Shown: positions 34,831 to 45,152 of the stretch, piece by piece
Layout of the letters: every line of letters begins with the position of its first letter
How positions within the stretch are numbered: position 1 is the first letter of the stretch
Assembly: GCA_943788815.1 (NCBI GenBank)
Contig: CALSRS010000002.1
Coordinates: 369,062-433,061 of the forward strand
Reading direction: 5' to 3'
Source: an uncultured Gammaproteobacteria bacterium
GTDB lineage: Bacteria > Pseudomonadota > Gammaproteobacteria > Eutrophobiales > Eutrophobiaceae
DNA length: 64,000 bases
Program-made: the position numbers and the translations under genes
Notes under the pieces: generated by a model
Database searches by the model: none
The model's input: the letters and a program-made list of their open reading frames with translations, nothing else
Told to the model about the DNA's origin: nothing

Positions 34831-34865
34831 AAGTCTCTCTTAGAAATCAGCTCAATTCTGTCTCA
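34831..34865 (-). repeat. IS terminal inverted repeat, right
   Basis: Read on the minus strand from 34865 it begins TGAGACAGAATTG and ends TAAGAGAGACTT, the counterpart of the left end. It supplies the last codons (M-R-Q-N) and the TGA of the truncated SPOR-like frame. Confidence 0.75.
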
Positions 34866-35442
34866 TATGCTTTGACGGGATACAATACAGGCCTAATGAA
34901 ATTGCATTCTCAAGATCTCCACGGTTAATCAGTCGAAAATCTCCTATTCCCTTGCTTTCAATTTCCTCTATAAGCGCGAGTGCATTTTCTCGTGAGTTTT
35001 GAGGTGCTAAATAGATCCAAAATAACTGACTCCCTCTATCTTCAGTAAAGTGAATGTGTGCCTGCGCTTTACGCGATTGGAACCAGCCACGCAGCTCACC
35101 AACAATGTTTTCATCAGGTAATGGTCCATATCGATAACACTCCACACTTGCTATGAGGTCATCTGAGCCGCCCATTAATATGTCAGGTAAATCAGTTACT
35201 AATGCGTCACTGTCGACAATCGCTTCATCTATTTCTGAAATCATATCCGTTTCAATGATATTCGGCCTTACTCTTTGCTGAGGAGGTACCATAACCTCAG
35301 ATATTAATTGTAGCTTCGTCGCTGTGTCAGGAATGCTGATTGCGGACGGGCTATTACTAATTTTAATTCGTGTTCCCTTGTTAATCTCCCAACCTAAATA
35401 CAGGACATTTGTTAATAACAATGTGATGGCCAGCCATTTCAT
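34852..35442 (-). CDS. SPOR-like membrane protein, C-terminus cut by the IS
   Basis: The 196-residue frame has an N-terminal membrane anchor (MKWLAITLLLTNVLYLGWEI), a disordered middle and a SPOR-like domain (LFWIYLAPQNSRENALALIEEIESKGIGDFRLINRGDLENAISLGLY). In relatives the domain goes on for about 35 more residues after ISLG(L/V)(Y/F). Here only CIPSKH remains before the IS right end provides M-R-Q-N and a TGA. It is third in the birA-coaX-SPOR operon, as in Pseudomonas-type genomes, and its ATG overlaps the coaX stop (ATGA). Whether the truncated product still works is unknown. Confidence 0.8.
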   Translation of the reverse strand: MKWLAITLLLTNVLYLGWEINKGTRIKISNSPSAISIPDTATKLQLISEVMVPPQQRVRPNIIETDMISEIDEAIVDSDALVTDLPDILMGGSDDLIASVECYRYGPLPDENIVGELRGWFQSRKAQAHIHFTEDRGSQLFWIYLAPQNSRENALALIEEIESKGIGDFRLINRGDLENAISLGLYCIPSKHMRQN

Positions 35443-36176
35443 CTCATGCTTTCTTTAATAAGTCTCATACCCTCAAATACCAGCAGTGGTTCATATTCAT
35501 GAGATATTGAAAGATAAGCTAAATATTTTAGTGCTCCGCCACCTGTAATTAAACAACGATATTTACAATTTTTATTTAAAGTTTCATGCAAGTCGACTAT
35601 AAAACTCAGGGTAGCTCTAACTGTAGCATTTTCTATACATTCGGCCGTGTTGACACCAGGCTCTAAATTAATTTTTTCGTCCTCAAAATCTGATTGTATA
35701 TTTGTATTAACTGTCAGAGTTTTTTGCATTAAGTGTTCGCTGGGCAAGATATAACCACCAAGGTGCTTAGCTTCACTGTTAACTATGTCAATTGTCAATG
35801 CACTGCCAAAATCAATCACAATGACAGCATCTTTAACTTTATCCCAGGCTGCAATAATGGCCATCCATCGATCTGCACCTAGTTGATTGAAATCTTCATA
35901 AGCGTTTGACACACCTAAACATGACTTACTTGCAGTAAAATATTTTGGAGCAATATTCCATGTATCTAAACATAATTCTGAAAATTCATTTTGGACATGA
36001 TCTTCTGCGACACACACGCAGAAGATTTCTTCGGGAACAGAAATTTCTTTAACTTTTTCAGAGATCGAAGTCTTAAACAAGCTCTTGTCATATTTGATTG
36101 AATCAAGCTTTCCAAAACCTTTATCATATGAGACCAGTTTGATATTGCTGTTTCCTATATCTACAAAAATGCTCAA
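35439..36176 (-). CDS. coaX: Type III pantothenate kinase
   Basis: CoaX phosphorylates pantothenate in the first step of coenzyme A synthesis. The ASKHA-fold motifs are in order: FVDIGNSNIKL (phosphate 1), GADRWMAIIAA, VIVIDFGSALTIDIV, GGYILPS and the C-terminal ITGGGALKYL. 245 residues is normal for the family. It overlaps birA upstream and the SPOR-like gene downstream by four bases each (ATGA), so the three are tightly coupled. Confidence 0.95.
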   Translation of the reverse strand: MSIFVDIGNSNIKLVSYDKGFGKLDSIKYDKSLFKTSISEKVKEISVPEEIFCVCVAEDHVQNEFSELCLDTWNIAPKYFTASKSCLGVSNAYEDFNQLGADRWMAIIAAWDKVKDAVIVIDFGSALTIDIVNSEAKHLGGYILPSEHLMQKTLTVNTNIQSDFEDEKINLEPGVNTAECIENATVRATLSFIVDLHETLNKNCKYRCLITGGGALKYLAYLSISHEYEPLLVFEGMRLIKESMR

Positions 36177-37153
36177 TTTACCACCCTTAAACTAAGATCT
36201 CCGCTAGTAAACTTTTCATGCTTACCATCTACAGAAATGATAAGGTTGCCCTGCTCATCTACATCGACAACAGTACCTTCTATTATATTTCCTGCCATGT
36301 TTAGCCTCGCCATCTTGCCTCTGGATATATCTCTTACACGCCAATCTTGCAAATAATGAGCAAAACCACAATCTGGATACTCTGATAGCAAGTTAATTAT
36401 ATTTGAAATAACATTTGCAGCCAGATCATTTCTTGACGGAATATGTCCAAAAACCTCCTTAAGATCGATAATGTCCTGATTTACCTTCGATCTAATGTCA
36501 TCAAAAATGTTTACATTTAAACCTATGCCAATCACTGTATCCATCCTGCCTGCAAGCTGACCACGCGACTCAATTAAAATTCCACCCAGTTTTGAGCCTT
36601 CATAGATAAGATCATTCGGCCACTTTAATCCTATAGATTTTCCTGACAATTCTGATATGCAATTTGATATCACGGTGCCAACAGCCAATGATAATGCAGA
36701 GTATGATTTTGGCATTAATGCAAATTGCCACCCAATTGACAGATATATACCTGCACCTAATCCACTTTCCCAACGATTTATACCACGGCCTCTTCCTTGT
36801 TTCTGATGCTCTGTCAAAACCACCCTGGAGTGAATAGAACCATTTGATAACTGGTCTAGTAAGCACTGATTAGTTGAATCTATGGAATATAAAATATTTA
36901 TGGCATCGATGCTAACATCTGGTTTTAATGAAATACTTTTTAAAATTCTGTCAGCTTGTAGCAACTCTAAAGGTTCAGATAGCTGATACCCTCTTCCTTT
37001 TATTGCATGAACATCCAGCTGTTTTTCTCTTATTTTATTTAGTTGTTTCCAGATCGCCGTCCTACTGACATTTATACTGTCCGCCAGTTCCTGACCCGAA
37101 TGAAATTTTCCATCAGCGAGAATTTTTAATATTTCATATTCTCTGGATGTCAT
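36173..37153 (-). CDS. birA: Bifunctional biotin-protein ligase / biotin operon repressor
   Basis: This 326-residue protein starts with a winged helix (YEILKILADGKFHSGQELADSINVSRTAIWKQL), so it probably also represses biotin synthesis. The ligase core has GRGRGINRWESGLGAGIYLSIGW (biotinoyl-AMP loop) and IGLKWPNDLIYEGSKLGGILIE; the C-terminal SH3-like domain is also present. It is the first gene of the birA-coaX-SPOR operon and starts 93 bases after the VWA/FHA gene. Confidence 0.95.
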   Translation of the reverse strand: MTSREYEILKILADGKFHSGQELADSINVSRTAIWKQLNKIREKQLDVHAIKGRGYQLSEPLELLQADRILKSISLKPDVSIDAINILYSIDSTNQCLLDQLSNGSIHSRVVLTEHQKQGRGRGINRWESGLGAGIYLSIGWQFALMPKSYSALSLAVGTVISNCISELSGKSIGLKWPNDLIYEGSKLGGILIESRGQLAGRMDTVIGIGLNVNIFDDIRSKVNQDIIDLKEVFGHIPSRNDLAANVISNIINLLSEYPDCGFAHYLQDWRVRDISRGKMARLNMAGNIIEGTVVDVDEQGNLIISVDGKHEKFTSGDLSLRVVN

Positions 37154-37246
37154 AAATTAAGTAGTTATCCAGATAAATACTAAAAATAGAAAGGACACAA
37201 GAATATTCATAAATATATAATTGTGATTATTCTGTGAGTTAAAGAA

Positions 37247-38974
37247 TCAATCCTCCTTCGAGGAATCCTTATTTGGACGAATAGTATCATCTTCATCATC
37301 CATGAAGTCCATTGAACCCGGCATTAGCGTTTCATCATCATTAACAGTGGATTCAATTTCATCCTCGCCAGCTATCGCCAGATCAACGGCATCAACTGTG
37401 GGGTCTGAGGGCACCAAGGTTTCATCACTAGAACCTTGAGCTATCTGGTTTTCAATATCATGGCCGGGAAGCAATGTTTCATCATTCACGGGGACAGATT
37501 TCTCATTGTCTTGAGATTCAGGTTCAGAATCTCCAAAACCAAAATCTAGATCTAGTCCTCCACTGGAAATGCTTTCCTTTACCTCATCTATTTCTGGTGA
37601 ATCCAAAGATATTTCTTCTGGAACATCTTCTGCAAAGACGGTATTGGATATCTTGGTTTTTCCCGCCTCATCGAGTTCTGGAATACTGAATTCAAATTCC
37701 AACTTATGTAATCTTACAATATCTCCCTGTTTTAATCGTACTTCGCTGGTAACTGGAATGTTATTAACAAAAGTACCATTAATGCTGCCCTGATCGATGA
37801 TCCAATGTGCATAATCTTTATATTCAATTACTGCATGTCTTCTTCCTATGGTCGTCTCAGGAATTACAATATAGTCAAGGTTGTCTGTATCTTTACCCGC
37901 AACCCTGCCTAGCATGGTTGCTTTCTTTCCTAATTGATACATTTCATTGGATGTATAACCATGTATGTCCTTCAAAAAGGCTTCACTTATTTTGACATTT
38001 CCTGCCTCGGATATTTTTTTCATCCTAAAATATAAAAGTGCGATTAAGGCGCCCAGAGTAATGATTAGAATAAATGCTGAAATTATGATGATGATAGACC
38101 TTGTCTTCTCTTCATTACCCACTGGGTTTGAAACAATAGTCGTACTGGTATTAACCTGAGATTGGGTCTGCTGTACCTGAGGTAATGCTTGTCTTTGCAA
38201 CACATTCTCGTCAACAACAATTTTAACACTATTGTTTATTGGACTTTTCGGTAGTATAGAATCCACAGTCAGGTTAATTTCAGAAATATCCTGCACAAAA
38301 TATAAATTGGTGTTTTGAATCTGATTTAATTTTTGTGTCAGAAAATTTGTTTCCGTGTTACCAAAAGCAATTACATCAAGCCTTATTTTATGCTCGACTA
38401 TATCTGATAAAACGGTTGCTGAAAAAGCTGCTTCAATTGATTGGACATTGCTACTTTCGGGACTTGTTATTAGCATTATTTTCTTGGCGACATTACCTCG
38501 CCCATTATATTTAAGATCATAAATTGCGCGTTCTAATGCTCGCCCAAGGTCAAATATAGATCCATCAAAGTTTATAGATGATAAGGAAGCCATTAGTGAC
38601 TCCCTATTTATGCTCTGGCTATTAGTAAGTGGCAAAATCACAGAAACCTGATCATTAAATGCCATAAGACCTACATAAATACCATTTCCTTGCTCAATCA
38701 ATCTGCTGCTGAATATCTGCTGATCAAGTAAGCGCAAGCCAGACCTATTTTCAATCAGAATGACCATATCCATATTCTGTGCGAATTGCGTATCCTGCTG
38801 GGTATTTTCAGGGTTTGGACCAATTAAGCTTGGATTTTCTATAACAAGTTCTTCATCATTAGCGGAGATACCCGATTCAGATGAATTTATAATTAGGTTA
38901 TCCTGTGAAAATACAGGGAATGTCCATAGCAGGACAAATGATAAAATGAATGGATTACAGTAGATTGGTGACAT
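37247..38974 (-). CDS. Exported VWA domain - transmembrane - FHA protein with repeated D-E-T-L-x-P tail motifs
   Basis: The 575-residue protein has a signal peptide (ending TFPVFSQ) and a von Willebrand A domain (about 45-225: MDMVILIENRSGL, with a partly changed MIDAS). A Gln-rich linker, one membrane helix (SIIIIISAFILIITLGALIALLYF) and a cytoplasmic FHA domain (about 350-440: MLGRVAGKD, IGRRHAVIEY, DQGSINGTFVNN) follow. The acidic tail repeats a short motif four times: NDETLLPG, SDETLVPS, DDETLMPG and EDDTIRPN. FHA domains bind phosphothreonine, so these threonines may be ligands. A second FHA gene lies close by at 40350. It is upstream of birA and in the same direction. Confidence 0.85.
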   Translation of the reverse strand: MSPIYCNPFILSFVLLWTFPVFSQDNLIINSSESGISANDEELVIENPSLIGPNPENTQQDTQFAQNMDMVILIENRSGLRLLDQQIFSSRLIEQGNGIYVGLMAFNDQVSVILPLTNSQSINRESLMASLSSINFDGSIFDLGRALERAIYDLKYNGRGNVAKKIMLITSPESSNVQSIEAAFSATVLSDIVEHKIRLDVIAFGNTETNFLTQKLNQIQNTNLYFVQDISEINLTVDSILPKSPINNSVKIVVDENVLQRQALPQVQQTQSQVNTSTTIVSNPVGNEEKTRSIIIIISAFILIITLGALIALLYFRMKKISEAGNVKISEAFLKDIHGYTSNEMYQLGKKATMLGRVAGKDTDNLDYIVIPETTIGRRHAVIEYKDYAHWIIDQGSINGTFVNNIPVTSEVRLKQGDIVRLHKLEFEFSIPELDEAGKTKISNTVFAEDVPEEISLDSPEIDEVKESISSGGLDLDFGFGDSEPESQDNEKSVPVNDETLLPGHDIENQIAQGSSDETLVPSDPTVDAVDLAIAGEDEIESTVNDDETLMPGSMDFMDDEDDTIRPNKDSSKED

Positions 38975-39127
38975 TCTAATTTAATAGTTAATTTTTGCAT
39001 ATTATATGCTGAATCCAGAGAATTCTACATGTATATCCACAATAATTTGATATCAATTTTACCACTTAAGCCACATGAAGACACCGAATGAAAATAAAAG
39101 CCGTGCCTGGGTATTAAATCTGTCTCT

Positions 39128-40192
39128 ATGAACCTTTTGCGCCGGGTATTTATTTTTCTATTTTGCCTTACATCTTCGGGATGTTCATCGATTAATTATT
39201 ATATACAGTCGATATCAGGACAGATGGAAGTCCTTCTGAAAAGAGAAGACATGTTTGAGGTCATTTCTCATCCAGATACAGATGAAAAATTAAGGCAAAA
39301 ACTTGTAACGGCAAAATCTATACTTGAGTTTGCGCACCAGGAATTGTCTCTACCAGACAATGGTAGTTATCAACATTACACTGATCTCAAAAGACCTTAT
39401 CTTGTATGGAATGTGATCGCGACACCACAACTTTCCATGGAACCAAAACAATGGTGCTATATATTCCTGGGCTGTTTAAGTTATCGAGGTTTTTTCAAAG
39501 AAAGCACTGCTAAAGCATATGCAAAAACATTAGAGCAAGACGGACTTGAAGTCTACCTTGGTGGAGTCTCTGCATATTCGACACTTGGTTGGCTCAAAGA
39601 TCCAGTAATAAATACCATGCTGAACCGTGAGGATTGGGAACTGGCGAGGTTAATATTTCACGAACTTGCACATCAGCTTTTTTATGTCAGTGACGATACT
39701 GATTACAATGAAGCATTTGCGGATGCCGTGTCCAGAATTGGCCTGGAAAAATGGTTACAGGCTCAATCACCTGAAACAAGTGTAAACGTGCAAGAAATTA
39801 TCCATGAGGAAGATATGTTTATCAATATCATCATGGATTACAGGGAAAAACTGGTAAGTTTGTATGCCACTGGGAAATCAGAAAATGATATGACCGAAGA
39901 TAAAGCCCAAATTCTCAATTCGCTCAAATTGACCCTACAATCGATTATGCAAGACTGGAGTTCAAAATCCAGATATCAAACATGGCTGGATAAAGATATA
40001 ATTAATCCAAGACTAGCTATTGTTTCCACTTACCGTTCATTACTACCCGATTTCATGAGCTTATATGATGAAACAGGGAGAAATTTAATTGATTTTTACT
40101 CGATATCCAAAGAAGCATCAAAATGCAGTGCGGTACAAAGACGAGAATATTTAAGAGTGAAATCAAAAAAAATAAGCCCCTGTGGAGGCTAA
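39128..40192 (+). CDS. Predicted aminopeptidase lipoprotein (COG4324)
   Basis: The 354-residue protein has a lipoprotein signal (FLFCLTSSGCSSI; Cys at residue 19) and starts GCSSINYYIQSISGQMEVLLKRED, which is characteristic of this aminopeptidase family (Pfam Aminopep). The zinc motif HELAHQLFYVSDDTDYNEAFAD is near residue 178, and the substrate loop contains GGVSAYSTLGWLKDPV. Members are predicted metallopeptidases of the periplasm or outer membrane. It is divergent from the VWA/FHA gene and followed by the second FHA gene in the same direction. Confidence 0.9.
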   Translation: MNLLRRVFIFLFCLTSSGCSSINYYIQSISGQMEVLLKREDMFEVISHPDTDEKLRQKLVTAKSILEFAHQELSLPDNGSYQHYTDLKRPYLVWNVIATPQLSMEPKQWCYIFLGCLSYRGFFKESTAKAYAKTLEQDGLEVYLGGVSAYSTLGWLKDPVINTMLNREDWELARLIFHELAHQLFYVSDDTDYNEAFADAVSRIGLEKWLQAQSPETSVNVQEIIHEEDMFINIIMDYREKLVSLYATGKSENDMTEDKAQILNSLKLTLQSIMQDWSSKSRYQTWLDKDIINPRLAIVSTYRSLLPDFMSLYDETGRNLIDFYSISKEASKCSAVQRREYLRVKSKKISPCGG

Positions 40193-40349
40193 TTATCCTT
40201 AATATTGGTAATAAATGACCACATTATTTACAAATTCTCGTCTGGATAATTAATAATTTACTCGTATAATACCGGAATGGAAAAGCTCAGATCATCCTGT
40301 AATATTCTGATTGGCTCATTGATTTAAAGAACAATTCAACCAATAAATC

Positions 40350-41231
40350 ATGTTAAATAAATTTTTTACTAAACCTATAGAAATGCAGGTCGGGGAACAA
40401 CAACTCAAGTTTTGTTCTATTGCTGATTTTGAATTTTGTATGTCTGGAAGGACCTCAGTCCCATCTAAAAAAATTACCGATATGGTCAAATTTTCAACTG
40501 ACCAGCTTAAGAAAGAAGCAAAAACTATTAAGGAAATTGAAAAAAGATTTGTCGGTATTTTGTCAAGATCTATTGAGGACAGCAATAGCATAGACAGAGC
40601 AATGCGTGAACTGGACCCAGTGATATTTTCTCAAGATCACAGCTGGCGAGACATTATTTCGGGGCTAAATCAGGGTGATGATGAACTAAATCCATTTCGT
40701 CGTATCGCTTTGGTGAAATACATGCAATACCTATCTGCAAGACAGGAAATCAACAAATACATGTATTCAGAAAAGAAGCGTAGCTCAAATGATTCCACTG
40801 ATCTCGGAGAAGGAAGCGCGTTTAAAGATACGGTCATATTGGAAAATACTATTTTTGAACCCGTTGTAAATCCAAACACAGGCCCAAATGAGAAATTTGA
40901 GCGGCTCCCCAAAGGAGAATCTATTACCATTACCATGAAACCAGGGGAAGAAATCGACATCCTGCTATCCCGGTATGAATGTAAAATCTACTCCAAAGAC
41001 AACAAAATATTTTTTGAAGATAATGAAAAAAGAAGTTATGAGTTAGATAATGGCCGTTCAGTTATTGGTCGAGATTCAGTCAGTACTATCATGATGGAGC
41101 CTGGACTCAGAGATATTTCCAGAATGCATATCGTCATCGAAAAATTTGATGAATCTACCATCCAGGTAACCGATCTTTCATGCCATGGGACCTACATTCA
41201 GTCAAAATACCTCGTGTCGCATACTGGTTAA
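40350..41231 (+). CDS. FHA domain protein, cytoplasmic
   Basis: The 293-residue protein has no signal peptide. The first 130 residues are helical and unrecognised (QLKKEAKTIKEIEKRFVGIL); the C-terminal FHA domain (about 215-290) shows SVIGRDSVSTIMME, ISRMHIVIEKF and VTDLSCHGTYIQSKYLV. The linker contains a threonine stretch (DTVILENTIFEP). Together with the FHA domain of the VWA protein, this suggests phosphothreonine-based protein interactions, but no Ser/Thr kinase is in the window. It follows the aminopeptidase gene after 157 bases. Confidence 0.8.
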   Translation: MLNKFFTKPIEMQVGEQQLKFCSIADFEFCMSGRTSVPSKKITDMVKFSTDQLKKEAKTIKEIEKRFVGILSRSIEDSNSIDRAMRELDPVIFSQDHSWRDIISGLNQGDDELNPFRRIALVKYMQYLSARQEINKYMYSEKKRSSNDSTDLGEGSAFKDTVILENTIFEPVVNPNTGPNEKFERLPKGESITITMKPGEEIDILLSRYECKIYSKDNKIFFEDNEKRSYELDNGRSVIGRDSVSTIMMEPGLRDISRMHIVIEKFDESTIQVTDLSCHGTYIQSKYLVSHTG

Positions 41232-41264
41232 TTCATATTATAATTCTAACTATTACAAATATTA

Positions 41265-42272
<1,008 letters not shown>

Positions 42273-42499
42273 TTATTTAATTATAAATGATCATATAAAA
42301 ATCACTCAAAATATCAATATAAGGACATTACCGTGCTGTTTTGGCTAAATTAGCAAGACAGTCTGGTCAATATCCACCTTGAACTTGCACTATGGTGATA
42401 TTGAAATGAATGACCAATGTAAACCTGTAACAAATTAATTCAATCTACTTGCAAAACGATATCTGATTAATTGGATATAAAATAAAATAATCTAATAAT

Positions 42500-42727
42500 T
42501 CAAGCCGATTGATCTTGCCTGTAGTTTTCAACTAAAACCGCCATCTTATCCATCAGGTGTAATTTTTCTTTTTTTATGGTTCCAAGCCTTATGTCATCTA
42601 CATGCTGAGTTTTGTTGTAGGATTCTTCTAATTGCAGATCCAACATCCTGTGTTTATCAAACATACGCTTGAAATCCACATTATCCTTGAGCAAATTTTT
42701 TACAATACCCTGATCAAATTCGAACAT
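42500..42727 (-). CDS. DUF465 (YdcH-like) small protein
   Basis: A 75-residue all-helical protein with FKRMFDKHRMLDLQLEESYN and a central LGTIKKEKLHLMDKMAVLVENYR, the typical pattern of DUF465/YdcH proteins. The family is cytoplasmic and of unknown function. A ribosome site GGAGG precedes the ATG at 42727. Monocistronic. Confidence 0.9.
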   Translation of the reverse strand: MFEFDQGIVKNLLKDNVDFKRMFDKHRMLDLQLEESYNKTQHVDDIRLGTIKKEKLHLMDKMAVLVENYRQDQSA

Positions 42728-42907
42728 TGAGAACCTCCTGAATTTATAATTTTGACTTTATAACTGATGACGATGATAAAGGGGGAATACTGACTAGCAT
42801 TTGAATCCATGCCTTAAACGTAATATAAGAGACGCACTTGTGCAAGCGTTAACAATTAAGGAAAATTATTTCTATATAAATATCAATTTCTTACAAACTT
42901 ATTTCTA

Positions 42908-44164
42908 CTAAAACCGGTTAATATTATAAGGCATTGGATCGATATCGGATTGTTTATCTAGTATCTGGTCGGTAACTAGTCGGGATGAACCTACAGACAT
43001 AGTCCAACCCAGATGACCATGTCCGGTATTCAAATATAGATTTCCTATTTCACAATCACCAAGCACAGGAACACCATCACTACAATAAGGTCGCAATCCG
43101 CTCCAGGGTATTACATCAAGCCTTGATACTTCTTTAGAATATTGTGGATACAATTCCTTTAAAAAACCAACTAATGTATTTATTCTTTTCTTTGATATGC
43201 GTGTATTGTAGCCACAAAGTTCAGCCATTCCGGCAATACGAAATCTGTTTGAAAATGGTGTTATTGCAATATGCCTGGTCTCATCAATAACTGGCAGTTT
43301 TGGAATATCATCAGAACTTAAAACGCTGACTGTAGCTGAGTACCCTTTAACAGGTTCAATGGGAATTTTTAAGCCCACACTTTTTCCCAGGTATTTACTG
43401 TAACTACCTGCTGCAAGAACATAAATATCTGAAGAAACCAGACCTTTTGAGGTTTCAATACCAGTAATTTGGTCATTTTTCCGTACTAGTTGGATGACGT
43501 TTGTATTAAAACTAAATTCCACATCTGGGGTTAAATTACTATATATACTCTGGCAAAATTTATAAGCATCTCCGGATTCATCATCAGGAAAATAAATTCC
43601 TCCAAAAATATTATTAATGACATGTTCCAGTGCAGGTTCTAGTTTCAGAATTTCGTCTTGGTTGACAACATTATAATTAATTTCAGAATTGTGAAGTGAT
43701 TTACACAACTCTACTCCTTGCTTCATATCATTCAAGGATCTAAATATTTTCAGCGTACCTCGCTTTGCAAGATCATATTTCAAATTCAACTCTTCTCTGA
43801 GTGTTCTCAATTGTTGCTGGCTGTATTGTGCTAATAAATAATTTTTTTCCTGATTCAATGAGAAGTGCTTAATTGATGAATTTTTAATAAAATTTAGCAT
43901 CCATGGAAGTGATGAGAAAAATGCGGCGGGATGAATTTTTAACGGAGCATGATTGCTATAAAGAAGCTTAAACACATTTCGTAGCATTTCTGGATTATTC
44001 CAGGGAGCTGACTGACTTGGTGTCAGCATGCCTCCATTGGCAAAACTGGTCTCCAGACCAGGTCCATTTTGTCTGTCTATGACTAGCACACTATGACCTT
44101 GCTGTTTCAAAAAGTAAGCCGTGGTTAATCCCTGTAGACCCGCACCGACAACTATAATTTTCAT
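42908..44164 (-). CDS. D-amino acid dehydrogenase-like FAD oxidoreductase
   Basis: I choose ATG 44164, which puts the FAD-binding motif MKIIVVGAGLQGLTTAYFLKQQ at the N-terminus; the open frame runs 33 codons further upstream without a sensible domain. 418 residues is near the size of DadA. Other marks are VLVIDRQNGPGLETSFANGGMLTPSQSAPW, KPVKGYS-like VKGYSATVSV and the C-terminal WSGLRPYCSDGVPVLGD with NTGHGHLGWTMSVGS. The enzyme probably oxidises a D-amino acid and passes electrons to the quinone pool. It is divergent from tesB, with 86 bases between the starts. Confidence 0.88.
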   Translation of the reverse strand: MKIIVVGAGLQGLTTAYFLKQQGHSVLVIDRQNGPGLETSFANGGMLTPSQSAPWNNPEMLRNVFKLLYSNHAPLKIHPAAFFSSLPWMLNFIKNSSIKHFSLNQEKNYLLAQYSQQQLRTLREELNLKYDLAKRGTLKIFRSLNDMKQGVELCKSLHNSEINYNVVNQDEILKLEPALEHVINNIFGGIYFPDDESGDAYKFCQSIYSNLTPDVEFSFNTNVIQLVRKNDQITGIETSKGLVSSDIYVLAAGSYSKYLGKSVGLKIPIEPVKGYSATVSVLSSDDIPKLPVIDETRHIAITPFSNRFRIAGMAELCGYNTRISKKRINTLVGFLKELYPQYSKEVSRLDVIPWSGLRPYCSDGVPVLGDCEIGNLYLNTGHGHLGWTMSVGSSRLVTDQILDKQSDIDPMPYNINRF

Positions 44165-44250
44165 GAAATAATCGACCAAATACATTCGTGATACATTATC
44201 ATCTATATTAACATGACCATCCTTAATTACAGATAGAATCAGGCACCGCA

Positions 44251-45117
44251 ATGAAACAAGCATTGAATGACCTAATTAAATTAATCCAGGTAGAACAACT
44301 CGATGAAAAAACTTTTCAGGGAAATAGCCTGGATATTGGTACAGGAAGGGTTTACGGTGGTCAGGTACTAGCCCAGGCACTAAAAGCAGCACAGATAACC
44401 GTAGGTGAAAATAAATATATTCATTCTATGCATGCCTACTTCTTGCGTGAAGGAAATCACTCTATTCCTATTTCATATCAAGTAGACATAAGTCGAAATG
44501 GAAAAAGTTTTTCCACCAGAAGAGTAACGGCGTTTCAGAATAACCGCCCCATATTCATTACTGACTTATCATTTCAAATCCAGGAAACTGGACTTGAGTT
44601 TCAATCAAGTATACCTGGTGTTCCTCAACCTGAGTTGATTAGAAAAGAATTAGAAACCCACGGCAGAATAAAATTTCCTGACAGATTACAAAATCTGGTT
44701 AACCTAACTGCCCCGTTTGATTTAATGCCTGTCCTACCAACAGACAACAATAAGGAAACAGACAAAATACAATATGAAAAATCTGTTTGGATTAAAACTC
44801 AGCATGAGATTGATAATGACCCGGATATCCATCGGGCTCTATTGGCATATATATCTGATTACGGCTTAGTAACAACCTCGCTATTACCGCATAAGCTAGA
44901 ATATGACTCACCCGCTATGCAACTCGCCAGTATCGATCATGCCATGTGGTTTCACCGTACATTCAGGGTTGATGAATGGTTGTTGTATACTTGCGAACCC
45001 ATGTCCACCAGCAATGCCCGGGGTTTGGCCCAGGGCCGATTTTTTGATCGAGAAGGCAGGTTGGTTGCTTCCACAACCCAGGAAGGATTAATCAGGCAAA
45101 TAAAAAAAGGGGAGTAA
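44251..45117 (+). CDS. tesB: Acyl-CoA thioesterase II
   Basis: TesB cleaves medium- and long-chain acyl-CoA. The 288-residue protein has a double hotdog fold with the usual blocks: GRVYGGQVLAQALKAAQ, SMHAYFLREG, SFSTRRVTAFQNNRPIF and the C-terminal ASIDHAMWFHRTFRVDEWLLY and ARGLAQGRFFDREGRLVASTTQEGLIR. The catalytic Asp/Thr/Gln residues appear present (DHAMWF, ATTQEG-like STTQEG). A terminator hairpin overlaps its stop codon. Confidence 0.95.
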   Translation: MKQALNDLIKLIQVEQLDEKTFQGNSLDIGTGRVYGGQVLAQALKAAQITVGENKYIHSMHAYFLREGNHSIPISYQVDISRNGKSFSTRRVTAFQNNRPIFITDLSFQIQETGLEFQSSIPGVPQPELIRKELETHGRIKFPDRLQNLVNLTAPFDLMPVLPTDNNKETDKIQYEKSVWIKTQHEIDNDPDIHRALLAYISDYGLVTTSLLPHKLEYDSPAMQLASIDHAMWFHRTFRVDEWLLYTCEPMSTSNARGLAQGRFFDREGRLVASTTQEGLIRQIKKGE

Positions 45118-45129
45118 CTCTCCCCTTTT
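45102..45129. terminator. Bidirectional Rho-independent terminator (tesB / TonB operon)
   Basis: AAAAGGGGAG (45105-45114) and CTCCCCTTTT (45120-45129) are perfect arms around a 5-base loop that contains the tesB stop codon. The minus-strand side ends in seven T residues, so it also terminates the TonB-TPR operon, whose last stop is at 45153. Confidence 0.9.
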
Positions 45130-45152
45130 AAATTGAATTTAGATTATTAATC

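Larger units (their letters stand above)
33400..34865 (-). mobile_element. IS3-family insertion sequence, 1466 bp, complete
   Basis: The element carries orfA and orfB of an IS3 transposase. Imperfect terminal repeats start with TG as in the family: the left end TGGGACAAAATAG (33400 on) and the right end, read inward, TGAGACAGAATTG (34865 down), both continuing into the identical 12 bases TAAGAGAGACTT (33422-33433 and 34831-34842 complement). No 3-4 base target duplication is visible (gATT before, TATG after). Genes on both sides run into the element and are cut by it, which points to a deletion or recombination at this IS. Confidence 0.9.

Noticed and set aside
33419-34845. Shorter IS boundaries at the identical TAAGAGAG repeats
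   Set aside because: Similarity continues outward to TG(G/A)GACA on both sides, which fits IS3 termini and explains where the flanking proteins lose homology.
42908-44263. Long start for the D-amino acid dehydrogenase
   Set aside because: The extra 33 residues precede the FAD motif, which is normally at the very N-terminus; the start at 44164 fits better.
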